Part shown: one piece after another, positions 1 to 9,000 of the stretch | Numbering within the stretch: the stretch's first letter is position 1 | How the letters are laid out: each line of letters starts with the position of its first letter | Source: an uncultured Eubacteriales bacterium | Lineage (GTDB): Bacteria > Bacillota > Clostridia > Christensenellales > Aristaeellaceae | NCBI GenBank assembly: GCA_902800625.1 | Contig: CADCFG010000023.1 | Span: forward strand, 1-42,686 | DNA length: 42,686 nt | Direction: 5' to 3' | The notes under the pieces: model-generated | Told to the model about the DNA's origin: nothing | What the model saw: only the letters and a program-made list of their open reading frames with translations | Databases searched by the model: none | Program-made: the position numbers and the translations under genes

Positions 1-14
1 TGGATAAGGTGAAA

Positions 15-89
15 GCCAGCGCCTTGAGACGCTGGCCGGTATTCCTTGGGCTTTTAGCCCTTGTGCAAACCACCCGTTTTACGGGTGGT
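15..89. repeat. Three consecutive hairpins, possible end of an IS200/IS605-like element
   Basis: Three perfect stem-loops follow one another: 15-36 (7-bp stem GCCAGCG/CGCTGGC), 48-60 (GGGC/GCCC around TTTTA) and 69-89 (ACCACCCG/CGGGTGGT around a 5-nt loop). Closely packed hairpins like this are typical of a structured RNA or of the non-inverted, hairpin-bearing ends of IS200/IS605 elements, including omega-RNA regions downstream of tnpB. The rest of such an element would lie outside the window, so the family is only a guess. No transposase reading frame is visible. On the minus strand the last hairpin could also stop transcription from the gene ending at 130, but no clear U-run follows it. 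Confidence 0.4.
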
Positions 90-129
90 CATGGTTTGTT
101 TCCATTTGTATCTGTGGGAAAAAACAAGC

Positions 130-1353
130 TCAATCGCTCTTCACCCTCACCCTCAAAAAGTCCCCGGCCTCCACGCCCTCCGGCGCGTCCATATCGTAGA
201 GGGCCATGGGGACGGTCGCCTCGTCCAGGGGAGCGCTCTCCCCGTCGGTGATATTCGCGGCGGGGAAGGACAGGCCGAGGCGGTTCGGGGACAACACCTC
301 GATGACGTCCCCGGCGCGGAAGCGGTTGCGCAGCTCCACGCGGATGCGCCCGCCATTCAGACGCTCGGCCACCGTGCCCACGAACACGCAGTCCTGTGTG
401 TACACGCCCTTGTCCGGGGCGTGGTTCTTCATCTCGCCGAAGTAGAACCCGGAGGCGTAGGCCCGGTGGCTGGCCGCGTTCAGCTCGCCCTGCAGCCGGG
501 CGACGGACTCCGGCGTGGCGGTGCCGTCCAAAATCCCGTCGATGCGCCTGCGGTAGGCGCTGGTCACCGTGGCCACGTAGTAGGGCGACTTCATCCGCCC
601 CTCCAGCTTGAAGGACGTGACGCCGGCGTCGATGATCCGGTCGAGGAAGTCCAGGCAGTTCAGGTCGCAGGAGCTCAATATCGTGGTGCCGCCCGCGTCC
701 TCCTCCACGGGGAAGTACTCGCCCGGGCGCTTTTCCTCCATCAGCGCGTAGCTCCACCGGCAGGACTGGGCGCACCCGCCCCGGTTGGCGCTGCGGCCGG
801 TGAGATAGGCGCTGATCATGCAGCGGCCGGAGTAGGCCATGCACATCGCGCCGTGGACGAAGGCTTCCAGCTCCAGCGCCGGCGGGGTCTTGGCGCGCAG
901 TTCGGCGATCTCATCCAGCGTCATCTCCCGGCCCAGCACCACCCGCGTGGCGCCCATGTCGAAATAGGCCCGGGCGGCGGCATGGTTCACGCAGTTGGCC
1001 TGGGTGCTGACGTGGATGGGCAGCTCCGGCGCGGCCTTGCGCATGGCCGCGATGGCGCCCAGGTCGGCCACGATGGCCCCGTCCGCGCCGAGATCATAAA
1101 GCGCCTGGGCATAGTCGCCCAGCTGGTCGATCTCCCCGTTGGTGGGAAAGGCGTTCACGGTCACGTACAGCTTCCGCCCCAGGGCGTGCGCCGTGCGGGC
1201 CGCCTGGGCGAGATCGTCCATGGAAAAGCCCGCCGACCCGGCGCGCAGCTGCAGCTTTGGCCCGCCCACGTAGACCGCGTCCGCGCCAAAGCGCAGCGCC
1301 GCACGGAGCGATTCCATCGACCCGGCGGGGGAGAGGAGTTCAAGTTTTGACAT
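130..1353 (-). CDS. Peptidase U32 family protein (tRNA/rRNA hydroxylation type)
   Basis: A 407-residue protein that opens with KLELLSPAGSMESLRAALRFGADAVYVGG, split here as KLELLSPAGSMESLRAAL then RFGADAVYVGG, the hallmark N-terminus of U32 proteins. The family's conserved Cys cluster follows (MCMAYSGRCMISAYLTGRS, then RGGCAQSCRW, then SSCDLNCLDFL), and a small beta-barrel-like C-terminal region comes last. Characterised relatives (TrhP/YegQ, RlhA) act in prephenate-dependent or iron-sulfur-dependent hydroxylation of tRNA U34 or 23S rRNA. Others are annotated as collagenase-like proteases. I cannot tell which subgroup this is. An upstream GTG at 1362 is in frame, but ATG 1353 has the AGGTGA Shine-Dalgarno about 8 nt ahead and gives the normal U32 N-terminus. 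The gene lies downstream of the DUF624-like gene on the same strand, separated by a structured element. Confidence 0.85.
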   Translation of the reverse strand: MSKLELLSPAGSMESLRAALRFGADAVYVGGPKLQLRAGSAGFSMDDLAQAARTAHALGRKLYVTVNAFPTNGEIDQLGDYAQALYDLGADGAIVADLGAIAAMRKAAPELPIHVSTQANCVNHAAARAYFDMGATRVVLGREMTLDEIAELRAKTPPALELEAFVHGAMCMAYSGRCMISAYLTGRSANRGGCAQSCRWSYALMEEKRPGEYFPVEEDAGGTTILSSCDLNCLDFLDRIIDAGVTSFKLEGRMKSPYYVATVTSAYRRRIDGILDGTATPESVARLQGELNAASHRAYASGFYFGEMKNHAPDKGVYTQDCVFVGTVAERLNGGRIRVELRNRFRAGDVIEVLSPNRLGLSFPAANITDGESAPLDEATVPMALYDMDAPEGVEAGDFLRVRVKSD

Positions 1354-1392
1354 CGTATTCACCTGCCTGTGGCAAATCTGCCGGGGGTGTCG

Positions 1393-1628
1393 GGGGCTGG
1401 AAGCCCCTGACTTAAATCGTCCCTGGCGACATGTGCGTCAGGGACGGGGTATTTTTCGCAGGGAAATCTCATTTTCCGGAGAAAAATACATTCCCTGCGG
1501 ATTTGCCGACCGGAGATTCCAGACTGTTGTTGCAATAACCCTGACGTTCATATAACAGGCTGGAATCTCAAGGCAAATCCGTCAAAGGGGTGGAAATGGC
1601 GGGGGAAGCTGGTCCCCCGCCATTTCCA
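1393..1628 (+). ncRNA. Palindrome-rich structured element, copy 1
   Basis: Five helices in a row. A: GGGGCT/AGCCCC at 1393-1407. B: 1418-1446, 11 bp with loop ACATGTG. C: GTATTTTTC 1449-1457 with GAAAAATAC 1481-1489. D: CGGATTTGCC 1498-1507 with GGCAAATCCG 1572-1581, enclosing GAGATTCCAG 1513-1522 with CTGGAATCTC 1560-1569. E: a perfect 15-bp stem, 1591-1605 with 1614-1628. The same order of helices and the same single-stranded motifs (CCCTGGCGACATG, then GCGTCAGGG; CCGTCAAAGGGGTGG) recur at 31643-31861. The G1426/T1438 wobble in helix B is present in both copies and would be a C/A mismatch on the other strand, so the plus strand is the likelier RNA strand. Both flanking genes are on the minus strand. 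I recognise no known RNA family; the ncRNA label is a hypothesis. Confidence 0.55.
1591..1628 (-). terminator. Strong hairpin directly after the DUF624-like gene
   Basis: A perfect 15-bp stem (TGGAAATGGCGGGGG with its complement) around an 8-nt loop abuts the minus-strand stop codon at 1629-1631. It is GC-rich and ideally placed to end transcription of the upstream gene, but the sequence after it lacks a proper U-run. It is also helix E of the structured element. Confidence 0.45.
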
Positions 1629-2552
1629 TCAGTCCTCGTCGTCCTCCGGGATGTACGTCACGTCGTCCCAATCCTCGGGCCGCAGGCCCACGTTGGTGGG
1701 CGCGCCCTTGATCTGGGGGTTCAGGTAGGTCTCAAACAGCCAGTTGGCGTAGCTGGCCACGATCAGCTTGTTGAAGGCCACCAGCCACACCAGGTACAGC
1801 ACCACCACGATGCCCAGAGCCTGCCACTGGATGCCGGGGATCAGCATTCCCAGGCCGATGCCCACGGCGGGCACTACGAAGGTGAGCAGCTTGATCAGCA
1901 CCGCGAAGGGCAGCTTGGCCACGCTCAGCAGCACGGAATTGCGGATGACGTCCATGGTCTTCAGGTCGTAGGTGATCAGCATCGGATAGGCCAGCATGCT
2001 GGCCAGCGCCCAGATGATGCCCACCAACATCAGCAGGCCCGCCGGCACCACGTAGATCATGCTGTTTTGCATCATGCTGCCGTAGAACCGCCAGCCGGTG
2101 AACAGTATGAACGGCATCACGCCGTCGATCAACGACATCACCAGCGCCTGCTTCCAGTTGCCCTTCACCGCGTCCTTGAAGTCGCTGAGCACGAAGCTGT
2201 GCTCGTCCCGGGCCCAGTTGCGCAGCACGTAGCTCACGCCGGCGTTGAAGGGCCCCGTGATGGCTATGCAGGGGATCATTATCATCAGCCAGGTGAACAC
2301 CAGGCTGACCATCTGGTCCACGGTGCCGCCCTCCGGCAGGTTCAACAGCGCCAGCGCGTTGATGACCGTCCACACGATGGCCGGGATCCAGGCGATCATG
2401 TACAGCAGGTTAACGCCGAACAGCGCGCTCCAGCGCACCTTCAGCACCTCGCCGAACAGCTGTCGCCGGTTCTGGGGCATGTTCTCAATGGTGTAATCGG
2501 CCTTGCCCTGCTTGCCGTAGTAGTAGTTGTTCATCAAGTCCCGAAAGCCCAT
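1629..2552 (-). CDS. DUF624/YesL-like polytopic membrane protein
   Basis: A 307-residue protein with about six hydrophobic segments, near residues 45-70, 80-105, 140-160, 165-195, 210-240 and 245-270. The stretch GPFNAGVSYVLRNWARDEHS, followed by a DFKDAVKGNWKQAL block, matches the core of DUF624 (YesL) proteins. These often sit near carbohydrate uptake genes, but their function is unknown. The C-terminus is acidic (PEDDED). The start at 2552 has GGAGG 7 nt upstream, and a good promoter (2586-2614) precedes it. It is divergent from alr. No transporter partner is nearby, so the context gives no substrate. Confidence 0.7.
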   Translation of the reverse strand: MGFRDLMNNYYYGKQGKADYTIENMPQNRRQLFGEVLKVRWSALFGVNLLYMIAWIPAIVWTVINALALLNLPEGGTVDQMVSLVFTWLMIMIPCIAITGPFNAGVSYVLRNWARDEHSFVLSDFKDAVKGNWKQALVMSLIDGVMPFILFTGWRFYGSMMQNSMIYVVPAGLLMLVGIIWALASMLAYPMLITYDLKTMDVIRNSVLLSVAKLPFAVLIKLLTFVVPAVGIGLGMLIPGIQWQALGIVVVLYLVWLVAFNKLIVASYANWLFETYLNPQIKGAPTNVGLRPEDWDDVTYIPEDDED

Positions 2553-2585
2553 GGGTCAACCTCCAATGCAGATTCGCTGTATTAC

Positions 2586-2614
2586 AGTATACACGTCCGG
2601 CCCTCATTTTGCAA
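2586..2614 (-). promoter_or_regulatory. Sigma-A-type promoter of the DUF624-like gene
   Basis: On the minus strand, TTGCAA (2609-2614) and TATACT (2586-2591) are separated by exactly 17 bp, about 35 bp upstream of the start codon at 2552. Confidence 0.7.
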
Positions 2615-2653
2615 CCGTCTAACATAAAATTCGACCCGATTTGGACAATCATG

Positions 2654-2682
2654 TTGCAATCTTGACAAGAATAAGATATAAT
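2654..2682 (+). promoter_or_regulatory. Sigma-A-type promoter of alr
   Basis: TTGCAA (2654-2659), 17 bp, then TATAAT (2677-2682). A TTGACA at 2662-2667 is closer to consensus but lies only 9 bp from the -10 box and is unlikely to be used with it. The leader to the alr start is about 45 nt. Confidence 0.75.
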
Positions 2683-2733
2683 AGGATGTTGTGGGATGAA
2701 AACGGCCTTGCGCCGCGGGGGAGGTAGAAGCGT

Positions 2734-3831
2734 ATGCGGCCCACGATCATGAGGATTTCCACCGACACGGTCGCCGCCAACGCGCGGGCGATCCGTGCCA
2801 GGCTGCCGGAGAAGGTGCGCATGATGTGCGTGGTAAAGGCCGACGCCTACGGCCACGACGCCGCCCGCACGGCCCGGAAGCTGCTTTACGCCGGGGCGGA
2901 CGCCTTTGCCGTGGCCATCGTGGAGGAGGCCGAGGCGCTGCGCGCGTCCGGCATCGAAAGCATGATCCTGATCCTGGGCGGCGCCTGCGAGGAATCCCTG
3001 CGCCAGGCGGTGCGCTGCGGCGCGTCCCAGGCGGTTTACACACCGGCGATGCTGGACATCCTGCAGGATGAGGCGGAGAAGTCCGGCCTGCGCGCGAAGG
3101 CCCATCTGAAAATCGACACCGGCATGAGCCGGGTGGGTGTGCGCGGCATGGACGACCTGAAGGCGCTGCTGCACCACTGGCGGCGCTGCCCGGACGTTGA
3201 GATGGAGGGCGCGTTCACCCACTTCTGCGTGGCGGACACCGACCCGGAATTCACCGCGCTTCAGAACGCGCGATTCAACGAAGCCCTTTCGGCGATCTGC
3301 GCCGCGGGCTTTGAGCCCATCGCCCACGCGGCGGCCACCAGCGCCATGTTCACGCCGGAGCTGCAGCACGACATGGTGCGGCCGGGCATCGGGCTGTACG
3401 GCTCCTGCGTTAAGGAGCTGGCGGGGGAGATCGAAAACGCCCAGACGCTTTCGACTTATCCCATCCGCATCCAGCGCATCGCCGCGGGGGACACCGTGGG
3501 CTACGGCCGCACGTTCACGGCCAGGCGGGACAGCCTGATCATGACGCTGCCCATCGGCTACGGCGACGGCTATCCGCGCATCCTCTCAAACCGCGCCAGC
3601 GTGCTGGTGAAGGGCCGGCGCGCGCCGCTGGTGGGCCGGGTGTGCATGGACATGGTGATGGCGGACGTCACCGACATCCCGGACGCGTCCCTGGAGGACG
3701 AGGTGGTGCTGCTGGGCCGCCAGGGCGGCGAGCGCATCACACCGGACGAGCTGGCGGAGCTGGCCGGAACCATTCCCTATGAGATCATGCTGGGCTTTTC
3801 CAGCCGGATACCGGTCGAAGTGATCGACTGA
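2734..3831 (+). CDS. alr: Alanine racemase
   Basis: A 365-residue PLP enzyme of fold type III that interconverts L- and D-alanine for peptidoglycan. The pyridoxal lysine lies in VVKADAYGHD (about residue 34) at the start of the TIM barrel. The second catalytic residue, a tyrosine, lies in TVGYGRTFTA (about 255), followed by LPIGYGDGYPR and the C-terminal beta domain with VGRVCMDMVMADVT. Length and motif order are normal for Alr. The start at 2734 has a GGGGGAGG Shine-Dalgarno about 8 nt upstream; the next in-frame ATG (2749) is too far from it. It appears to be transcribed alone from its own promoter. Confidence 0.95.
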   Translation: MRPTIMRISTDTVAANARAIRARLPEKVRMMCVVKADAYGHDAARTARKLLYAGADAFAVAIVEEAEALRASGIESMILILGGACEESLRQAVRCGASQAVYTPAMLDILQDEAEKSGLRAKAHLKIDTGMSRVGVRGMDDLKALLHHWRRCPDVEMEGAFTHFCVADTDPEFTALQNARFNEALSAICAAGFEPIAHAAATSAMFTPELQHDMVRPGIGLYGSCVKELAGEIENAQTLSTYPIRIQRIAAGDTVGYGRTFTARRDSLIMTLPIGYGDGYPRILSNRASVLVKGRRAPLVGRVCMDMVMADVTDIPDASLEDEVVLLGRQGGERITPDELAELAGTIPYEIMLGFSSRIPVEVID

Positions 3832-3837
3832 ACAGCC

Positions 3838-3880
3838 TTCCCCTTGTGGGAAAAGCGCCCCGCAGGGGCGGATGAGGTGG
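3838..3880. repeat. Short intergenic palindrome (CCTTCCCCTTGTGGG type)
   Basis: CCTTCCCCTTGTGGGAAAAG followed by CGCCCCGCAGGGGCG and GATGAGGTGG makes two short hairpins between alr and the next gene. A related unit (GCCTTCCCCTTCAGGGAAAG) lies at 33974-33995. I know this pattern as a common dispersed repeat in gut Clostridia. It may also weaken transcription past alr. Confidence 0.5.
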
Positions 3881-3887
3881 AAATACA

Positions 3888-4538
3888 ATGAGCGTATCGG
3901 ATATGTGGCGGACGAACATCGCCACGCTGGTGTTGATGATCTTCGTGAACCTGGGTCTGTTCGCGCTGCAGAACCGGCTGGCCTGGATGGTGCTGGGGCT
4001 GCTGCTGCTGGCGGGTTCGCTGTACCTGTGCTTCAGGCAGGGCATGGGCTTCGGCCACGAGGCCTGCGGCCTTTTGCAGACGGTGAAGAAGGCCCAGGAC
4101 CCGGCCAGCCCCACCCACGGCCAGATCGACGAAAAGGTGACCAAGCGGGCCTGGAGCGTGGGCCACGGGCTGCGTGCCGCGCTGTCCTTTGCGCTGCCGG
4201 CCTATGTGATCGGCTGCGCCTACATCATCTGCTCGCTGGCGGGCTTTGAGCCGCTGGTGCTGCCGCTGCGGCTGATCTCCTGGATCTTGGCCGCGCCGTT
4301 CTGGCCCTGCGTGCTGGGCTGGACGGAGACCTTCGACCGCCTGACGCCCTCGGTAGTGGCGGTGCTGATGATCTCGCCCTTCGTGCTGCCGATGGCCACC
4401 TTCGCCGGCTACATGCAGGGGCCGAGACTGTGGGCAAGATCGGAAAAAGCCATGGCCGAGGGCAAGCGCCGAGCCAAGGCAAAGTCCCGCGTGGTGCGCC
4501 AAAAACGGGTGCCCAGAAGCCAGAAACCTGAAATTTGA
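3888..4538 (+). CDS. Hypothetical membrane protein with basic tail
   Basis: A 216-residue protein I do not recognise. Hydrophobic segments lie near residues 9-28, 31-49, 93-112, 117-142 and 151-172. A cytoplasmic stretch between segments two and three (about residues 50-90) contains the conserved-looking GFGHEACGLLQTVKKAQDP. The C-terminal 30 residues are strongly basic (GKRRAKAKSRVVRQKRVPR), suggesting a cytoplasmic, perhaps nucleic-acid- or phospholipid-facing tail. The ATG at 3888 follows GGATGAGGTGG, giving GAGG about 10 nt upstream. It lies 56 bp after alr and before the rsmD promoter, so it may be cotranscribed with alr. Confidence 0.7.
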   Translation: MSVSDMWRTNIATLVLMIFVNLGLFALQNRLAWMVLGLLLLAGSLYLCFRQGMGFGHEACGLLQTVKKAQDPASPTHGQIDEKVTKRAWSVGHGLRAALSFALPAYVIGCAYIICSLAGFEPLVLPLRLISWILAAPFWPCVLGWTETFDRLTPSVVAVLMISPFVLPMATFAGYMQGPRLWARSEKAMAEGKRRAKAKSRVVRQKRVPRSQKPEI

Positions 4539-4557
4539 TATTTTTTAGAAAAACCGA

Positions 4558-4586
4558 TTGCAAATATAGCGCAAATATGATATAAT
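4558..4586 (+). promoter_or_regulatory. Sigma-A-type promoter of rsmD
   Basis: TTGCAA (4558-4563), 17 bp, TATAAT (4581-4586), 24 bp upstream of the rsmD start. Same -35 variant and spacing as the alr promoter. Confidence 0.75.
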
Positions 4587-4610
4587 TGAGACAATATCAT
4601 AGGTGGAGTT

Positions 4611-5177
4611 ATGCGTATTATATCTGGAGAGGCCAAGGGACGCACGCTTTTCGCGCCGTCCGGCTCGGATACGCGCCCCACATCCGACAAGATTCGGGGG
4701 TCGCTGTTCAACATCATCGCCTCCCGCGTGCAGGACGCGCGGGTGCTGGATCTGTTCGGCGGCACGGGGGCCCTGGCGCTGGAGGCGCTCAGCCGGGGAG
4801 CGGAATCCGCGGTGATCGCGGACAACGCCCGCGCGGCCTGGCAGGTCATCGAGCGCAACGCCCGGAACGTCCTGAAGGACGACTTCGAGTATCGGGCGCA
4901 GATCATCCGCACCGACTATCGCAGCGCCATCGCGTCGCTGGAGGGCCGGATGTTCGATCTGGTGTTCCTGGACCCGCCCTACCGGATGGTGGAGGCCTAT
5001 GGTGACGCGCTGGGAAGGCTGCTGGAGGCGGATATGCTCGCCCCGGGCTGCCTGATCGTCATGGAACGGCTGGGGAGCGCGAAAATCGCCCTGCCGGAGC
5101 AGTTCCGGATATTTGACACCCGCAACTACAGCGACACGGCCGTGGATTTCGTGGAGCTGGCGGCTGCGGAAGACTGA
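4611..5177 (+). CDS. rsmD: 16S rRNA (guanine-966-N2)-methyltransferase RsmD
   Basis: A 188-residue class I SAM-dependent methyltransferase. It opens with MRIISGEAKGRTL and RPTSDKIRGSLFN, signature stretches of RsmD. The SAM-binding motif I is DLFGGTGALALEALSRGA (about residues 47-64). The catalytic motif IV is FLDPPY (about 122-127), the D/NPPY signature of N6/N2 amino-methylases. The enzyme modifies 16S rRNA on assembled 30S particles. An AGGTGGAG Shine-Dalgarno lies just upstream. In many Clostridia rsmD is followed by coaD; here a coiled-coil gene takes that place. Confidence 0.93.
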   Translation: MRIISGEAKGRTLFAPSGSDTRPTSDKIRGSLFNIIASRVQDARVLDLFGGTGALALEALSRGAESAVIADNARAAWQVIERNARNVLKDDFEYRAQIIRTDYRSAIASLEGRMFDLVFLDPPYRMVEAYGDALGRLLEADMLAPGCLIVMERLGSAKIALPEQFRIFDTRNYSDTAVDFVELAAAED

Positions 5178-5270
5178 CACAAGACACATTCCAACAGGAT
5201 TAAACCGGACACTCCGGGCAGACTAAGCTGCATCCGGCGGCCACCGGGTGCGGAAAGGAAGGGCTAAAGC

Positions 5271-5912
5271 ATGGATCGCGATCAGGATAAGTTCTACGAG
5301 GATGAGGAGCTGGATACCCGCGAAACCCCGCAGACGCAGCAAAACGATGAAGTCAACGATATGCGTTACTTCCTGGAGCTGCTCAAGCACATTCGCGCGG
5401 CGATCAACGCGGGTACCAGCGTGCCGCTGACCGGCAAAAAGATCATCGATGCGGAAAAATGCCTGATGATTATAGACGATATGGAAAAGAACCTGCCCGA
5501 TGCCGTGCAGTACGGCCTGCAGATGTATTCCGAGCAGGAGCGCATCATGAACGAGGCAGAGACCAAGGCCATGAACCGCATCAGCTCCGCTGAAATGCGC
5601 GTGAACGCCGCCCTGGAGCGCGCCCGCGAGGATGCCGAGCAGCGGGTCCTGGACGCCGAGAACGAGGCCCGCGCCATCCTGGAGGACGCCCAGGACCGCG
5701 CCGACCACATGATTGACGAGAGCGAGATCATGCGCCAGGCCCGTGAGGAGGCCCGCATCCTGAAGAACGACGCCCGGGTGGAGGCCAGCGAAATGCGCCT
5801 CAAGGCCCAGCACGACGCCTACCAGCTGCTGGCCAGCGTGGAGGACCAGATGACCGAGGCCATGAAGAACATCCGCCGCCGCCGCGCCGAGCTGGGCGAC
5901 GAGCAGGAGTAA
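5271..5912 (+). CDS. Acidic coiled-coil protein, function unknown
   Basis: A 213-residue soluble protein. Residues 1-30 are acidic and low in complexity. Residues 30-80 form a compact helical region (MRYFLELLKHIRAAINAG, then GKKIIDAEKCLMIIDDMEKNLPDAV). Residues about 85-205 are a long uninterrupted heptad region rich in Glu, Arg and Ala, resembling the stalks of DivIVA-type or ATPase b-subunit-like proteins. Such genes are common beside rsmD in Clostridia, but I know of no demonstrated function. The start at 5271 has AAAGGAAGGG upstream. A terminator hairpin follows the gene. Confidence 0.75.
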   Translation: MDRDQDKFYEDEELDTRETPQTQQNDEVNDMRYFLELLKHIRAAINAGTSVPLTGKKIIDAEKCLMIIDDMEKNLPDAVQYGLQMYSEQERIMNEAETKAMNRISSAEMRVNAALERAREDAEQRVLDAENEARAILEDAQDRADHMIDESEIMRQAREEARILKNDARVEASEMRLKAQHDAYQLLASVEDQMTEAMKNIRRRRAELGDEQE

Positions 5913-5929
5913 AGCGAAATACAGAGTTG

Positions 5930-5969
5930 AACCGCCGCGGGGCCATACGCTTCGCGGCGGTTCATTATA
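5930..5969 (+). terminator. Rho-independent-like terminator
   Basis: AACCGCCGCG (5930-5939) pairs perfectly with CGCGGCGGTT (5953-5962) and is followed by CATTATATTTT. It separates the coiled-coil gene from the giant glucan synthase gene. Confidence 0.6.
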
Positions 5970-6025
5970 TTTTGGATAGAATCCGCCCATACTTGATAGT
6001 ATCTCATGCTATGCAGGAGGCAAGT

Positions 6026-9000
6026 ATGGATCAAAACGACGGCAAGTATCGATTGAATATAGAGGACGCGGCCATGATCCGCCGCCTGGCCGAGGGCAAC
6101 GCCCGGGCGGGCGAAGCGAGGATTGGACTGAATCGGCGGGAAGAGGCGCGCCTGCGGGCGCTGCTGCGCCGGGCGGAGGCGTTCACGGAACTGGATGACG
6201 AGGCGCTCTCCCGGCTGAGACGGGAGGCGCGGCGGATCGCCGCCTGCGTTCGGGAGGCATCCCGAAAAGGTGACAGGCTGCCTGCCTGGCGGGGCCGGCC
6301 GCGGGTGGAGGCGGTGCTGGAGCGGCTGATCGCCGGGAGCGACGGGCAGCTGACGCAGGAGCGCCTGATGGACGCCCTGTCGGCCCTGGACGCCCTCCAG
6401 CCGCTGACCATGGCGGAGCTCTGGGCCGCGCCGCAGGCGGCGGAGGCGGCCCTCTCCCGGGCGTTTTTACGGGTGGCGGGCTCTATCGTCCGCCGGGGTG
6501 GGCTGTGCGCAAGGGCTGCGCGCTGGGTCGAGCGGGGCGGCAGGGGCCGGATCGCGCCGGAGCCGGCCACTGTCGAATATGCGCTGAAGCGGGCGGCGGA
6601 GGACGGCGCTCCCCGGGCGCGGGCGCGGCTGGAATCGGAGCTCGCCCGCCGGGGGCAGTCCGCAGAGGACGCGGTGCGCAGGGCCCAGGCGGAGTCGGCC
6701 CGGGACGCGCTGCGGCTGGAAAACCTGCTGGCGGCGCGCCGGATGATAGAAGGCCTGAACTGGCAGCGCTGCTTTGAGGCGATTTCCCGGGTGGACCGGG
6801 CGCTGCGGCGGGACCCTGCCGGGGTCTATTCCCGCATGGACGACGATTCCCGCGCCGCGCTGCGCGATCAGCTGGCACACATCGCCCGGCGTGCGGGCCT
6901 GCCGGAGATCTCCGTGGCGCGGCACGCGCTGGACGCCGCGAGGGAAGAAGAGGGCGTCCGACGCAACGTCTGCTGGTGGCTGTACGACGACGCGGGCCGG
7001 AGGACGCTGCTCGCCCGGATGAACCGGGAAAAGGCGCGCCTCAGACCCATGGTGCCCGACCCGACGGGCCGGGGCGTGATGGCGCTTCACATCGGCCTCG
7101 CCGCGCTGCTTGCGGCGGGGCTCGTGGCGCTAACCGGGCGGGTGTGGCTGGGCGTCCCCTGCGCGCTGCTGGCCTGGACGGCGGCGGGAACGCTGATCGG
7201 CCGGTTCTACCCGAAGCTCACGCCCCCAGCGCGGCTTTTGAAGCAGGAGCTGGACTCCGTGCCGGAGGATATGCGCACGCTGGTGGTGATGCCGGTGCTG
7301 CTGTCCTCGCCGAAGCGGGCGGAGGACGTGCTTTCCCAGCTGGAGGCGCTGGGCTGCCTGGAGGCGGATGAAAACATCGAATACCTGCTGCTGGGCGACT
7401 TTGCCGACGCGCCGCGCCGGGACATGCCCGGGGATGAAGCGATCCTTGAAGCTGCCCGGTCCGCCATCGCGGCGATGAACGCGCGGGCGGGGCGGGAGAA
7501 GTATGCCTATTTGCACCGGGACCGCGTGCCGTTGGCGGTGGACGGCGTCTGGATGGGCCGGGACCGCAAGCGCGGGGCGCTCACCGACCTGAACCGGCTG
7601 CTGCTGGGCGAGGTCGGCGCGGAGGCGGCCTTCGGCGCGGAGGGCGCGGCCTGCGGGCGGCTGGCGGGCCGCTTCAGGTACGTGCTGACCCTGGACGCGG
7701 ACACCCGGCTGCTGCCCGATGCGGTGCGCCGGCTGATCGGCGCGATGGCCCACCCGCTGAACGGGCGCTATGCCGTGCTGCAGCCGCGGATGGAGCCGCT
7801 GCCCGAGGCCTGTGTGAACGGCTTTGTCAAGCTGTTCTGCGGCCCTGGCGGGCTGAACGCCTATCCCGTGTCCGTCTCGAACCTGTGGCAGGATCTGACG
7901 GGCCGGGGCATCTATGCCGGCAAGGGCATCTACGACGTGGCGGCGTTTCACGGGCGGCTGGACGGCGCGCTGCCGGAGGGCCGGGTGCTGAGCCACGATT
8001 TGATCGAAGGCGCGCTGGCGGGGGCGGGCTTCGCGGGGGACATCGCCTTTTACGACGGCTTTCCCACGTCGCTGGGGGCGTTCCTGCGCCGACTGCACCG
8101 CTGGACGCGGGGCGACTGGCAGCTGCTGCCGCTGATGGGCCATCCGGGCCTGACCGCCGCCGACCGCTTCCGGATGCTGGACAACCTGATCCGCTCGCTG
8201 CGCGCTCCGGCGCTGCTGACGCTGCTCGTCGGCGCGGTCTGGGGCGGCGACGGCGGCGCGCTGCTTTCGGCGCTGCTGATGAACTACCTGGAGCCGATTC
8301 TGAACCCCGGCGCCCGGGAGCGCCTGTGGCGCAGGGCCACGGCCCAACTGGCGGAGATGCCCGCACTGGCCTGGAACGCGCTGGACGCGATCATGCGCAC
8401 GCTCTGGCGGGTGTTCGTCTCCGGGAAACACCTTCTGGAGTGGGTCACCGCCGCGGACGCCGAGGGCCGGGACGGGGGACGCGCGCTGACTTGGCCGGGG
8501 CGGATCGCGGCGCTGCTCATGCTGCCGGGGCTGCTGGTGCCCGGCTGGGCCATGGGCGCGCTGGCGCTGGCGGCGCTGTTCCTGATCGGCCCCGGCTGGA
8601 TCCGCGACATGGAGGATACGCCCATCGGCGCGCAGGAATCCCTTTCCGGCGACAACCGTCGGTATTTCACCGAGATCGCCGCGGACACCTGGCGCTTCTT
8701 CGAGACCTCTGTGCCCCTGGACGGGACCGGCCTGCCCCCGGATAACGTGCAGCTGGACCCGCCCGTGGGTTCGGCCCGGCGCACGTCGCCCACCAACATC
8801 GCGCTGTATCTGCTCGGCTGCCTCTCGGCGAGGCGGCTGGGCTTCCTTGGCGTGGAGGAAACACGGGCCCGCATCGCACGGACGCTGGATTCCCTGGAGC
8901 GCGTGGAGAAGTGGCGCGGGCACCTGTACAACTGGGTGGACATCGACACCCTCGCGCCGCTGCGGCCCCGGTACGTGTCCTCGGTGGACAGCGGCAACCT

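Noticed and set aside
61..1350. Long plus-strand open frames opposite the U32 gene, and similar ones opposite other genes (for example 7130-9937 and 9938-13261 minus, 16370-19456 plus).
   Set aside because: They are shadows of high-GC coding regions: biased composition (His, Arg, Gln, Gly), no Shine-Dalgarno and no family motifs, while the opposite strand encodes clear proteins.
2662..2682. TTGACA next to TATAAT before alr as a promoter.
   Set aside because: The spacing is only 9 bp. TTGCAA at 2654-2659 with 17 bp is the workable -35.
5927..6025. Upstream TTG start for the glucan synthase.
   Set aside because: It lies inside a terminator hairpin and lacks a Shine-Dalgarno; ATG 6026 has AGGAGG 5 nt ahead.
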